64,000 bases of DNA, taken from NCBI GenBank assembly GCA_002914805.1, contig JXTB01000065.1, positions 642,321 through 706,320 of the forward strand. Reading direction: 5' to 3'. The DNA comes from Parasponia andersonii. Lineage: Eukaryota > Streptophyta > Magnoliopsida > Rosales > Cannabaceae. Shown here piece after piece: positions 24,330 through 36,880 of this stretch; positions within the stretch are counted from its first letter, which is position 1, and the number at the start of each line of letters is the position of its first letter. The position numbers and the translations under genes were made by a program. The notes beneath the pieces were generated by a model. That model searched no databases. It was not told the origin of the DNA and saw nothing but the letters and a program-made list of their open reading frames with translations.

Positions 24330-24500
24330 CTATGACCACATTTAACCCTTGCGGCTAAGTCTAGGTCTACATTTATTACATTTAACCTCTGTAGCTAAGT
24401 TCATATTTACTATATTTAACCCCTGTAGTTAGGTCCACATTCAGTACGTATCGTCCACATTTAACCCCTATGGAATAGGTCCACATTACATAGTCAATTG
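24330..24500. repeat. Short tandem repeat with acatttaaccc core
   Basis: A unit of roughly 40-45 bp built on catttaacccctgtagctaa and gtccacattta recurs four to five times with drift. Confidence 0.6.
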
Positions 24501-24949
24501 AAGAGTGTTTTTAACACATTCATATTCGATATAGTTCAAAAAGTGATAAACTCTCATATCATTCAACAACAATATCAATCACAAGCTTAATCCGTATTTT
24601 CTTAAAGAAGACAGTATAATTCGATCAAAGCAAATTTTATCCAAAAACAACTTATTTGAAGTAAATATGTCAGATTAATAAATACATACTTTTATTCAAA
24701 AAGAATAAATAAAAATTAACTTTGATAAAATAAAAGTCACTAATAAAGACGAAAAATTATTTATCTGTTCACTAATCTAACCAATCTAACAAAAATTTGC
24801 TAACTACCACATGAACCTATAATTATAACAAGAATCATATATAAATATTAAACATTTAACAAGTACCTTAAATTATACCTAACACAATATCTAATCCGAT
24901 GTCCATATACACTTGATACATTCGCTACACTATTTTGCATAACCCCGAT

Positions 24950-25680
24950 AACAAAATTCAATAACAATTCCAAATTGATTCTAAAAATTGTGAAACTTGG
25001 AGGACAATTTAACAAGTGATTAGGGTCTTAAAAGTGCTAAGAATATAGCTGTGTGGTCTATAGGTGAGCCCCACGAAACTAAGAAAATCGCTCCTACGTT
25101 TTGCTCAAAATACTGAAAATTACAAAAATTTTCCAGATTCGCATTACTCACTTTAAAAGGCTATATCTCTCTGCTTATAAGTCCATTTTTGACAAATTAT
25201 ATACCATTGGAAAGCTTATTCGATAAGCTTTCCAACCATACCAAATATGACCCTACTAGACTATCAGAAGCTACTGAAAAACCTGTCGCACTCTCCGTTA
25301 CGTTTTATCGTTCTAGACCAAAACTAAAAAATCTATAACTTTTAATCTAGACATCCAAATCACATAATTTTGGTCTTGTTTTAAACCTTACAGCGAAAGT
25401 AATCAATCAAAATATAAATGAACCCTAGAATTATGAATGAAACAAAAAGATGTTTAAAGAATTTTAAACTTTAAATGATAGATTAACCCCAAAAATCCCA
25501 AATAATCGATTGATAGTTGATGAGGAAGAATTCTTTACCTTAGAAAATTGACAATCAACTTTTTTGTAATCCTTCCTCTTCTCCCAAGCTTTCAGCCGTT
25601 CTCCTCTCCTTCTGCAAAGCGTTAATTTTTTTTTTTTTTTTATCAGAGACTCTAAAAGATGATACGTATAGGGTTTCTTA
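24950..25680 (-). repeat. Probable decayed LTR-retrotransposon fragment
   Basis: The composition is less AT-rich than its flanks. It has phrases that I associate with common plant LTRs (gagccccacgaaa, tttccagattcgc, ggctatatctctctgc). It contains a 13-bp-arm hairpin (25207-25235). No ends or target duplication were identified, so family and strand are guesses. Confidence 0.3.
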
Positions 25681-26750
25681 GTCTTCAAAATTACTGAATT
25701 ATCCTTGTTTAATAAACTAAAATCTTGGTTTTGTTGTCCTTTTACCCTTTTATTTATTTATTTTCTTTTTTTTTTTAATTTCAGGTATGGATTATTACAT
25801 GGCATGTTTGGGATTACTTCTATACGTTGTTTGGCACTTGGTAACTATGCTTTTGGCTTTGTAAAATATCGTATATTCGCTATTGTTTGGCGCTTGGTAA
25901 GTATATGTTTTTGGCTTTGAAAAATGTTGTATAATTGCGGCTTTAAGTAGAACTTGAGAAAGATAATAAAACAGCAGAATTTGAGAAAAATAATAAGTGT
26001 TACTCGGATTTTGTTTCTAAAATATAAATTAAAAAATATCATTTTATAGCACATATAATCTTTAATTTACTAAATCAGCATATTAGCTTTGGCAAATTAA
26101 ATTTACTAAACATCTAAACTTTTTTTTTCTCATGATTGTTTCTTGCTTATATGATAGATACAAACAACAAGACTACAACACAACAATACTAAACTCTATG
26201 ACAAAAATTGTTCGGAATAATCTAACTTGTGATAATTTTGTTTTCTAAAGTTCTAATTTTGGTAATTACAAAGTGAGGTGAGTTAGCAAAATAGCTTCTT
26301 TTAAAACACATATTTACAAAAAGATTTATGTTTTTAATTTCTGTGTAAAGTAATCTTTCTCATCAATACCTAACCATACTCAATTCCCCATTCAACAATC
26401 TTCAAAACCATATTCAACAATCCAAAAAGATTATTTTCTAAAGAGTTTTGAAACACAAGCATTTTATTAAAACTCACTCTCAAAAAGTGCATTTCACCTA
26501 ATTTCTCTTAAAAGGTCCCTATATTTTTTTATTATTTGCAGTTGAGTCTAAATTACAACCTGTTGTAATGCTATTAAATGTTTGACAAAAACACGTGTGA
26601 GTAGCACCTTCTGGTATATGAAAGAGCATTTAAGGGATATTCAAAGGATTTTGCACAAAAGAAAATAGGAGAGGAAAGTGGTAGTTCTCCTATATTATAC
26701 AAGTTAAAATGCGGAATTGTATTATATAGAAAAAATAACCAAAAACATGT

Positions 26751-26781
<31 letters not shown>

Positions 26782-28894
26782 GGTTGCCAATCTAGTAGTT
26801 TTTTTTTTACTCATGTATAGGTTTTTTTTTTAGCCGTTGGTTCAATCATCTAATGGTGATCTAACGACTATAATGAGGTACATAAAAAGACGTGTATAAT
26901 TAATTTTATTTCTCTTATTTTTTATTATAAAATAATGTGCATGATAAATCTTTATTAGCTAAATTGATATTTATACATAAGTAGAAAAAAATACCTATTT
27001 AATTGGTGCCCTAAATATATATATATATGCACTTATTTTACATTATGATATTTTTTACATAATTAATGTTATATTTAATTGTGTTGGATTTAAATTAATT
27101 GTATTAACTTATACAATAATTAAAATTAACAAACGAAAAAAGAAACTTATTTTCAATTATTCTCAATGGGTAAATGGATTTAACACAGTGATGGGTAATA
27201 CCCGTGCCCTATCCTTTTCCCTTGAGAAGGTAAATGGATAGAATAAGGAGATAACACTTTTTAGCGAGTAGGATAGTGGACAGGCATACCCGAATTATAT
27301 TATACCCAATGTCATCCTTATACAACATTACTCCTACGAAATTTAGAAAGTTTCTTCTACAAACCCAAAGTTTCTCCAACAGGGACCTACGAATTTGTGG
27401 AGAAAGCTTACTTTGAAGAATCCTACACTCCCTTTTGGCATAATTATCCGTTAAAGGCTCCCTAAATTCCCTCTTTTTTCTCCAATTTGTTATTGCACAT
27501 ATTTTAGGAGCAAAAACATAAAAAATAAGTACAAAACCAAATTTAATACAAAAATACAACAAAAAGGATGTGAGTATTTATACCTAAGGGTCTACTAATG
27601 TCCTCGTATAGAATAAGAAATTTATCCACAAATGTTATCAAAACTAATCCCATTGTCATATTATACGTCTAAAATTATTTCATACCTCATTTCCTAACAA
27701 GCCTTAAAATTCCTTCCTACTACCGTTATTGATCCTAGTTGTGCCTCCATTCGACCATGTCGAAATATTTTGACTGCAGTCAAATAAGTTAGTTGTCGAC
27801 AGTTAATCGCGACCGTTTCAAAAATTTTGCAAATTTTCAATTAGTAGTTGAAAATTTTTGACTGTAGTCAAATTGAGCACATTTTCCTACTGCGTCTCAT
27901 TCACTTTGCCCTTTTCAATAAATTTTCGATTTGGGTCGAACATGAAGGTAATTTTGAAATTCCAAAAATTGAAAATTTTTCGATTGGGTCAAACATGAAG
28001 GTAAAATTGAAATTCCAAAATTTTCATGAAAGCTTATTTTTGTAAATGATATATAGTTTGTCTCTTTTTTCCTTTTTATTTGTTTTTAATGACAAGCCCC
28101 AAAAGAGGGTCAAATTGATAATGTCTAAAAATGTCTTATCATTTTAGCTTTTATATTTTGTAAAACATTTTAGCTTTTATGTTTTGTTTTTATGAATCTA
28201 TTTACTTAGCTATAAACAAGAATGATAATGTTAAAGGCACTTATTTAGTATAAACTTAAACAAAAAAGCACAATGTGCTAAAACTTTTTTCTAATTTGCT
28301 TTAACACACAAACACATTATAGGATTTCAACTTAACCAATCCCAATTTTTGTTTAATTCGCTCTAGGGAAAAAAGATAATTATCATCCAAAGTGGTTATA
28401 ACAATCCTATTTTCTAAAAAAATTTGCTACAAGTAGATGCTAATTATAATTTCCAGGAAAGTTTCGCATTGTTTTGAAAATATGAAATTATACACAGAAA
28501 ATATTTAAAGCAAAAAATGAGTCTTAGCAAAAGAAAACAGATTTTGTGGTAATACTAACTAGGAAATTATATTCAAATGGTGATACTCGATACGAGTGCC
28601 TTCAAAAGATTGTGAGGTAATACTAACAAATCCAAACTGGAGAATATCACAAGACTCTGGGTATAAGCACTGTCTTAGCATTTTCCATCACTTCTGAGCT
28701 AAGCACCACATGATACCTAACACTAGTTGCACTATTTAGTATTGTTTCTACTAGTTATTCAGAATTACATAAGTCCTAACCCTGTACTAATGGCACACAA
28801 TTGGAAAGTAGTGTTAAATAAATAAATAAAGCATCTCACCCATGAACCACTTTTCGAGAATGATATGGAACCAGGACATACGAAATAAATATAA

Positions 28895-30222
28895 TCAAGA
28901 TTGTGAATAACCAAATTCAATGCACAATAACTTCAGGCCTTCCGAGCCAAAAATACTAGATGCACCTACACCCATTTCTACATGTATTTGGGCTGTGTCA
29001 ATAACCACTCTACTTGTTACAAGTTTCTCACCAACAATTAGAAAACAATTCTCATATAGACCCTCCTTTGGTGCTAGATTTAACAAACATGACTTCGGAG
29101 CTGATATTTTATGCTTAATGCAAGTAAATACCTCTTGATTATTTGCCTTCAATATAAGACGATGTCTCCGACCCAACAGCTCCGACAAATATTTCATGTC
29201 TCCGACAGCAAGAGCACCGCGAACACGTGTAGATGAGACTTGTCCTCTGTCCTTTGGATTGCTGGAGTTTATGTTGATGGAGCACTTATTTTTGTCCATA
29301 ACTGAATTTATTATGTAAGCCCTTATACCATATTCTTCACAAAGCTTGACTAGCTCTGCTGCATCACCAGCAGCTTTATATCCAAACCGGTAATTTTCAC
29401 CTGCCAGAATTAACCATTACCTATCTATTTCAATGTCTATCAAGAGTCTGACTGACTAAGAAAGCGTGGAAGAATCTGCAATAACTCATAAATCAATTTA
29501 CCTGCCACAACTCCACACACACCAAGATCTTTGGATAATTTCTCAACAAATTCTCGAGGTGAGAGGCGTCGAACGCTCGAAAATTCAATCTCAAATTCTG
29601 TGAGGGCCAAGTTACCACAATAATGGGACCAAGAGGAGAGAACCCGCTTCCTATCACATTTGGCAACTATGGGAGGCCTGTTCAATTTTTTTTAAATTAA
29701 GTGAATTAACAAACAATCTCTTCTGCATTTATGGAATATCTAGAGAAAATTAAAAACTATAGGAACCTGAACTATATTTACTGGATTCCAAATAATAGAA
29801 TGTCTAACAAGTAGAGAAAATTAGCCAACTCGACTTAGTAATCTAGGTTTACAGTTTACACGGTTCTATCACCCTAAGAAAAACAAGCAAGTTCAGCTAC
29901 ACAAGTGCTAAGCAAATATTCAAATTTTAACCATCTTTAGTTCTATCATGAAGCAAAGTGTTGGTACCTCAACTATAAGAGTCTAATACTAACCTAAAGG
30001 CAAAAGCAATTGACACACTGCTCCACGAACAAAGGAAGAAGATGATTCAAATAAATAGAATACAAAAACATACGTAAACAAATTACCTAGATTCCCAACC
30101 CAGTACTTCCGCCATTCCAACAAATGACAAAAGAAATGGAGTTCCAACTTTTGATGCTTGAATTGCAAGTTCTCGGTGACCAACATGAAGGGCATCAAAC
30201 TTTCCCAAAGCAACTACACCGC
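28895..30222 (-). CDS. FAD synthetase, chloroplastic type (first exon missing)
   Basis: Three exons are clear: 30222-30087, 29677-29502 and 29400-28895, with GT-AG introns and a continuous frame of about 271 residues to a TGA stop. The first visible exon carries [13 protein letters not shown], the nucleotide-binding HxGH motif of the RibF-type nucleotidyl transferase. It is followed by [18 protein letters not shown], then [36 protein letters not shown] and the second signature SSTRVR. The enzyme adenylylates FMN with ATP to give FAD. Plant plastid forms have only this module and lack the riboflavin kinase part, as here. The acceptor before 30222 leaves two bases (gc) of a split codon, so a 5' exon with start and transit peptide must exist upstream. 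It is not securely found and may lie near 32.5 kb or in the 32974-33280 gap. Confidence 0.88.
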
Positions 30223-32500
30223 CTAAGAATGACAAACAATAAGTGTAAGAATAGAGTAGGTATAATCACAAACAATAAGTGTAAGAATAGAGTACGTATA
30301 CCTATATATATATAGTACACACATAAATATAACATAAACAAACACAAACAAAATAAATAAATAAATATATATATATATATGCCAATAGACTTTCATCAAA
30401 ATTAGGTTCCCAAAACTTCAGAAAGTGGAATGACAGGAGAACTCTTACATACATAATTTGCATGTGCTAATGACAGAAACCACAAAGACCAACATACATA
30501 ATTATATATAAAAAAAAAAATAGTAGGTTCCAATTTTCATTGAACCAAAACGGATAAAAAGGGAAAGCCGGAGCATTTCTCCAGGATTTAAAAGATTAAA
30601 TAAATCCATATGATATGGCAAAGCTAAAGAAGGAAGACGAGAAGTTATCTAGTAAAAGAAATAGAACACAAGATATCCAGGTATACCTACAGATTATTGT
30701 TTCAAATATATAAAGGAATACACGAATAACCCGTTTACACTTAAGAGAGTGCCTGACAACATTACACATGACAACCATGCTAGAAATTTCAAAATTCTTG
30801 GAAAAGGCCCAATAGAAGTATTACTTAATATACTCCACAACTTTCTATGGAAAAAGAAGACGAGAGAAAGAAAGGCATTCGACAGGGAACTAATCATAAT
30901 GACCACAATATCTTCAAGCAACATCAGAATTCAAATTCCATACAGAAACTACACAGAGAACTGAAACTTACTAAGAACTGATCTCAATCAAATATTTGAT
31001 TGAGATTGCAAGTTTCTTCTTATAACAAATGTAAACATTTCTCTGTCTGGGATCTTTCTTTCTTCTATTTCTCTTTCTTTTCGGGGGGTGAGGATGAGAT
31101 TTAATTCTCTGCACAAGTATATCGTGGTTTCACCAGTTCATTCATCGGTATGGTAGTTGATTTTAGACTTGTTTAGCAGTTCCAAATTTTAGTTGTACAC
31201 ATTCTTATTAAGTCTTGACTGTGAGTCTCAGCTTTGCTTGCCAACAATTTGTCTGACTTCCAAGTTTAATTTCCAATAACAAAATGACAAAATTCCTTGA
31301 CTCAGTGATTTCTTGAAGCAAAAATAGAAAAGAATGAACTTTATTCTTGCATGCTGAGTGCCTACTTTCTCTGCAGACAATGGTATGACAAAAGCAGAGT
31401 ATCAAAATACTGTTACAAAGGTTATCCTTCTTATACAAATTTGTTAATTTGCATATTTCAGCTTCCGTGCCATGAGACACATCATAGTTTAATAATTTAC
31501 AGAGTTCCCGGCATCTTAGTACAATAATACATTATCACAAAAATTACAACTTCACCTATTCTTGCATAGATTGCTTACTTTTAGCTCTCATTTTCAGTGC
31601 CATTAACTACAAATTAATACAAACTAAAGTTCTGTTTCTATTTAGGTGTAGCACAAATTAATCTACAAATCAATTATTTTTTACGTAAACTTCAGAGCCA
31701 ACGTCAATGCCCAAGTTGTAATTCGTAGTGCATTTAATGCAAACAAAGTACACATTCCAACATGATATAGGAATTCTTGAAATAATAAAAACACTTGATC
31801 ACGGTAATTCATTGCAAATGAAGAATATGATAATGCTTAACAAATCCTTCTAAACTGAATTAGAAAAATCACTAGTTCTGTTCCTAGAATTCTAAAAGAG
31901 GCAGTCTATCAGCAAATTGTTGTTATAAATGGGAAAAGCGAATTTTTGTATCCCTAAAAATTTTAAATTTGGGGTACCACAAGAAACACAGACAAACTTA
32001 CTATCCACAAAATCGAATGTTAGAAATTTTTAACGCTTGCTTTTCTATTAAGGAGACATCGAAACATGAGGTAATAAATTACTGAGCTACAGAAAGACAC
32101 ATCTGCAAGAATAAATCATACAAAACTTGCACAACTGCCAGAATGAACAGAACCATATAAAACATTGTCGAACATTTGAACAGAAATAGACATGTTCTAC
32201 TTCAGAGTAACACTAAACCATAGACCTTATATCTCATGCATTCGTATGAAAATGGAAGACAGAGAAACAGTAGAAAAGAACCTGCCACTGAGGACAATCC
32301 TTCAGAAGGAATCTCACGATCAACTTCTTGTGGGCTTTTGTAGGGGGAAAATTAAAAAAAAAAAAAAAAAAAAAAAGAATCAGATTTTTGACAAAATACA
32401 AAACAAACACACACTGGTCCATAAACAACAATGTAGGCATACATAGATACAGATAGATAAATAGGTAAATAGATAGATAAGTTAAAGGTTTCCCCAGCAA
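30223..32500 (-). other. Probable first intron and upstream region of the FAD synthetase gene
   Basis: This region lies between the acceptor at 30223 and the possible first exon near 32.5 kb. No coding seen. It holds a 37-bp direct repeat (acaaacaataagtgtaagaa at 30232 and 30269), AT microsatellites (30301-30380), and a 22-bp poly-A run near 32355. Its extent as intron depends on where the first exon lies. Confidence 0.4.
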
Positions 32501-32502
32501 AC

Positions 32503-32720
32503 TGGTTGTTTCCAGTTCGGCATTCATTTCAAACCCTCCCCAATTTGATGGATTCTCCCGTTCCTCTGGTACCAAAAACAACAAGAGAAGAATCCTTCTC
32601 TTCTACTTTCCTTCCATAGGTTACGTAGCTCTCCTTCCTCCTTATCTCCTCCCCTCCTACCAAGCATAACCTTAGTTCCAAGCTCAAGCTCCTAATCCTT
32701 ACAATTCTCAAGCTTTTCAA
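32503..32720 (-). other. Candidate first exon of the FAD synthetase gene (uncertain)
   Basis: On the minus strand this stretch is less AT-rich and codes, in two alternative frames, for Ser/Arg/Lys-rich peptides without stops over about 60 codons. One frame ends NPSNWGGFEMNAELETT followed by a possible weak donor (A|GTTTGC) whose phase fits the acceptor at 30222. A frame change inside the stretch, or a different start, would be needed, so the call is tentative. Confidence 0.3.
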
Positions 32721-32973
32721 CTTTTTTTTTTTTCTCTCTCTTTTTTACAGAGAGCAAACAGTTGGGTTATTGTCGATTTATTAACAGGGTCAACATTTCA
32801 TAATTTCCTAAGTCTTAACTCTCTACATTTCTCTTAGCAGCCAAAAGAGGAGCAACTTAGAATACTCAGGTCAAAGAACACAAATAAAGGGTCTAACTAA
32901 CACAACAACAATTCTGAAATTCGGTGTCTTTTTTCTTTTCTCTTCCACAATGTTAACACAAATTTTCCCGGCA

Positions 32974-33280
32974 NNNNNNNNNNNNNNNNNNNNNNNNNNN
33001 NNNNNNNNNNNNNNNNNNNNNNNNNNNNNNNNNNNNNNNNNNNNNNNNNNNNNNNNNNNNNNNNNNNNNNNNNNNNNNNNNNNNNNNNNNNNNNNNNNNN
33101 NNNNNNNNNNNNNNNNNNNNNNNNNNNNNNNNNNNNNNNNNNNNNNNNNNNNNNNNNNNNNNNNNNNNNNNNNNNNNNNNNNNNNNNNNNNNNNNNNNNN
33201 NNNNNNNNNNNNNNNNNNNNNNNNNNNNNNNNNNNNNNNNNNNNNNNNNNNNNNNNNNNNNNNNNNNNNNNNNNNNNNNN
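32974..33280. other. Assembly gap (N)
   Basis: 307 undetermined bases. ORFs that run across the gap are artefacts of the placeholder. Confidence 1.
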
Positions 33281-33299
33281 TTATTCATTATACATGAAT

Positions 33300-34480
33300 A
33301 CATTGTACTTAAGAAACTTCTAAAAATTACATAAAATATAAAAACTATAATAGAATATCATATATCATATATTCATCCCACAAATAATCCATTAATGCAT
33401 TTCTAAGTGCAATATGAGCCTCCCTATCCTTATATGTCTATGTTACGAAAGAAAGCATTTTCATCTACCACTATTTAAACTTCTAGATTTGGCGCTTCCA
33501 TAAAATCCCGAATTAGTGCATCGATATCACGTTCATCCTCGATTATCATATTGTGCATAATTATGCACGCATTATTATATCATGTAGTTTATAATCCAAA
33601 AAACATGTTGGTCCCACAATAATTGCAAATCTTGACTAAAGAACTCTAAATGCACATTATACATCTTTTCGACATTCTTATTGCTTCATTGCAAAAAGTT
33701 TCTTTTTTGGACCACGTGAATTATAAATAGTTTGTACAAGAGTAGCCCATTTTAGATATATACCATCAGCTAAATAATATCTCTTGTTATACTCTTTTTT
33801 TTAATAATATAGTAAACTAGAGGAGCAATACCTTTAGCGAGGTTGGTAAAAAGATTTGATGCCTCCAATACATTAATATCATTGTTACAACTTGGCATAC
33901 CAAAATATGCATGCTATATCCAAAGATCATAATCCGCTACAGCCTTCAGAATAATAGTTGGAGATTCATTACGACCTACGTACTGTTCTACCTAAGCTGT
34001 TGGACAACTCTTCCATTTCTAGTGTATACAATCTAGACTCCCTAATATTCCTGGAAAACCATGACTTTTACTAACATGAAGTAACCTGGCCACATCACTA
34101 GCAGTTGGCGATCGTAGATATCTCTCTATAAACACTTCCATAACAGTAGGATAAAATCTTTTTATACTTTCAATTGATATAGACTCTCCTATTTTAATGT
34201 ACTCATCAGTAGCATCAACAGGTACACTATACTCTAACATATAGAAGATAGTTGTAATTTTTTGCAAACCCGACAATCCGAGTCTACCAAACCCATCCCT
34301 TCCCTACAAGAAATAGTTGTCATGACTTTGCACGACATTCACTTTACGAAGGAATAAACTTCGACTCAAATATCAATTCATTAAACTTTGGGTTCTCCGC
34401 AAAATGGTCGTTGAAGAGATTTTGATCAGTAACTTTTTATTGATCACGATTGTCCATTATACGACCTAGAATTAAGCCAA
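33300..34480 (-). pseudogene. PIF/Harbinger transposase (HARBI1-like) relic
   Basis: The longest open piece (34276-34019) reads LSGLQKITTIFYML, TDEYIKIGESISIESIKRF, PTASDVARLL and GFPGILGSLDCIH. This is the central part of plant HARBI1-like DDE transposases, including the first catalytic Asp in SLDCIH. Upstream, traces of FNDHFAENPKFNELIF are visible. Downstream, after a TAG replacing the expected Trp, fragments such as SPTIILKAVADYDLWI and NNDINVLEASNLFTNLA continue with more stops. Intact homologs move PIF elements together with the ORF1 protein. Confidence 0.8.
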
Positions 34481-34839
34481 CATAAATCACTTGTTGATTT
34501 TTTCGATTGAGAAAGTTGTTGATGTGATTATTGTTATTGCTAACCCAATGAGAAACTACTTCTTACTCTCTCTCAACCGCTTCAAGATCATACATAAGTT
34601 GATTGTCATTTTCATTTTCACCATTAGAGAAGTGATGAAGCAGAAGATGAGTAATAAGATGGACCTCTAGAAATGAAATTCATTTTCGAAGATGATATAT
34701 ACTTGATAAAGTGAGATTTCAGGGTATCTAACTTAGTGTGTTGTAGAAAACTTTGATAGATTTCAGGTTTTATGCATTGTTGAAGACCATGATATCTCAT
34801 AGTAAGAAATCTCAAACCTGTAGTCTCAACTGTTAATTA

Positions 34840-35710
34840 AATTTTACTCTAATCTAAACCGTAGGATTAGAATTTTTAAAATTTCTATATTATCTAAAAT
34901 TTTTTTTAAATCTAAAGATAATATATCTCTGACTTAAATTTAAACGGGAGGTTAGATTTTATCCAAATCTACACTGTAGAATTAGGATTTTTTAAAAAAA
35001 TCATATCTTTTCTTTATTTTTTTTTTAAAAAATTTGAAGATAAGATATCTCTAAATAATAGGTTAGATTTCATCCAAATCTACACCATAGGATTATGATT
35101 TTTGTTTTTAAAAAAATCATATATTATCTTCATTTTTTTTTTTAAATCGGAGGATAAGATATCTTTAACTTAAATCTAAACCGTAGGTTGGATTTCATCC
35201 AAATCTACATCATAGGATTAGGATTTTTTTTTTGAAAAAAATCTGAAGATAAGATATCTTTAACTTAAATTTAAACCGTATGTTAGATTTTATCTAAATT
35301 TATACTGTAGGATTAAGATTTTTTAAAAAAATCATATCTTATCTTTATTTTTTAAAAATTTGAAGATAAGATATCTCTGACCAAAATCTAAATCGTAGGT
35401 TAGATTTTATCCAAATCTACACCGTAAGATTAGGATTTTTTTAAAAAAAATATATATTATCTTCATTTTTTTTAAAATCTAAAGATAAGATATCTTTAAC
35501 TTAAATTTAAACCGTAGGTTGGATTTCATCCAAATCTACACTGTAGGATTAGGATTTTTTTTAAAAAAAATCAGATCTTATCTTTTTTTAAAAAAAAATT
35601 GAAAATAAGATATCTTTAACTTAAATCTAAATCGTAGAATGGATTTCATTCGAATCTAAACTATAAGATTAGATTTTTGAAAATTTCTATCTTATCTGAA
35701 CTTTTTCTAT
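34840..35710. repeat. AT-rich tandem array of about eight units with internal hairpin arms
   Basis: A block close to ggttagattt followed by catccaaatctacaccgtag recurs near 34841, 34951, 35062, 35187, 35281, 35398, 35517 and 35637, a step of roughly 94-125 bp. Most units also hold atatcttatctt and aagataagatat, inverted to each other and separated by a T/A-rich spacer, so each could fold as a hairpin. The array lies between the divergent transposon genes. Confidence 0.8.
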
Positions 35711-35919
35711 AAATTCTAAAGAAGGCCATACAATCTATTCACATAAATTTCTTCAATTATCATTTTCCTATCTACTCTTCAGTTTTAAAAAAGCCTATAT
35801 TATCTTCAACCTCATCTATTCAAATAAAAATATGGCCAGCTTAAATCATTAAAGTTCTTTAGAAGATATTAACTTATACCGTGTATATCTTGACATTTTC
35901 CAAAACCTGATCTTATGTA

Positions 35920-36870
35920 TAAACCAAACTAGCAATTATTTCTGGTTTAGAATTGAAAATGAATATAATATCAACCTATCGAAGTCTATCACTGAAATTT
36001 GAGGCAAAAGATCTTTACAAAGTTGATGGCAAACTATCAAAATAGTTGTGTCAAAATTAAAGGAATGTGTAAGACAAATTGAGAATCTCAATCCAAGTAG
36101 AGTATCTGAACAAGAGATTGTGAATAATTCTTATTTTAATTATATACAAATTTATCTTTCTATTGAGGTTTATTTAGCAAAATAATTTTTTTTCTTTGTG
36201 TAATTAAATCGAGCAAAAGTGTTACTAGCACAAGATACAAATTTTAAGAAAGGGTTCAAATTTGATCATGTGTGGCCTATCCTTAAGGATATAGAAAAAT
36301 TTTCTGATAATGTCAACAATCCAACACCAGTTTTTCAAAGGAAAACTAGTAACTTTGCATCTTTATAGTCCGAGTCATCTCCCATAGAGTCTCCTACGCT
36401 ACCATATCTTGGTTTTTCTGCATTTGATCTTAATACAACTGACGAGAAAATTGACGATAATTCATCTCAACAACCCATTGGAGTGAAGAAAGCCAAAGGT
36501 AAAAGGAAAAATAATGTAGATATATCACAATTTATTAATATTATAAATAAAGATGATCAAGAATTCCTTGAAGTTCTAAAAAAAATACAGCTCTGATAGG
36601 TAATAAAATTATGAAATTCAAATCTTACATGCTCAAAACGAGTCTAAAAAATTAGCAGTCACTAAATATCGTGACGAAAATAAAATATTATTTACTGATT
36701 TAGACTCTATAAAGGATTCCAACTTATAGGAGTTTATGCGAAGTGAGCAGTCAAGAATCATGAAGAAAATAGCTCAATAATAAGGAGAAGGATCTCAAAA
36801 TATCTCTAATATTTTTGGATAATTTTTCACTAATCGTGGAAATTTTAGAGATGATCTCCTGCCATACTAA
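35920..36870 (+). pseudogene. PIF/Harbinger ORF1 (Myb/NAM-associated) relic
   Basis: Recognisable fragments include CVRQIENLNPSRVSEQEI, then LAQDTNFKKGFKFDHVWPIL, FQRKTSNFAS, and QQPIGVKKAKGKRKNN. This is the C-terminal half of the plant PIF ORF1 family, often mislabelled 'glutathione S-transferase T3-like' or NAM-associated. About 100 bp of AT-rich sequence between EQEI and the LAQD block looks like an intron whose acceptor is lost. Several stops follow. Family members bind DNA and assist the transposase. Confidence 0.7.
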
Positions 36871-36880
36871 ATTACATGTT

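Larger units (their letters stand above)
22885..28894. other. Repeat-rich intergenic region
   Basis: No gene recognised over 6 kb. It includes a short tandem repeat (24330-24500), a stretch resembling a decayed LTR (about 24950-25670), an AT microsatellite (26755-26781), and a pair of direct repeats (cgattgggtc...aacatgaaggta) at about 27924 and 27977. A perfect 16-bp palindrome tttgactgcagtcaaa lies at 27769, with a near copy at 27857. Short ORFs do not match known families. Confidence 0.6.
33281..36880. mobile_element. Decayed PIF/Harbinger DNA transposon
   Basis: Relics of both genes of a plant PIF/Harbinger element lie back to back: transposase on the minus strand (33300-34480) and ORF1 on the plus strand (35920-36870). 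They are divided by an AT-rich tandem array (34840-35710). I did not find the terminal inverted repeats or the 3-bp target duplication; one end may be hidden by the N gap. Many stops in both genes show that it is inactive. Confidence 0.7.

Noticed and set aside
32950-33303. ORFs across the first N gap
   Set aside because: Made of placeholder codons.
33281-36880. Terminal inverted repeats and target duplication of the PIF/Harbinger element
   Set aside because: No matching ends were found by eye; one end may be in the N gap, so none is claimed.
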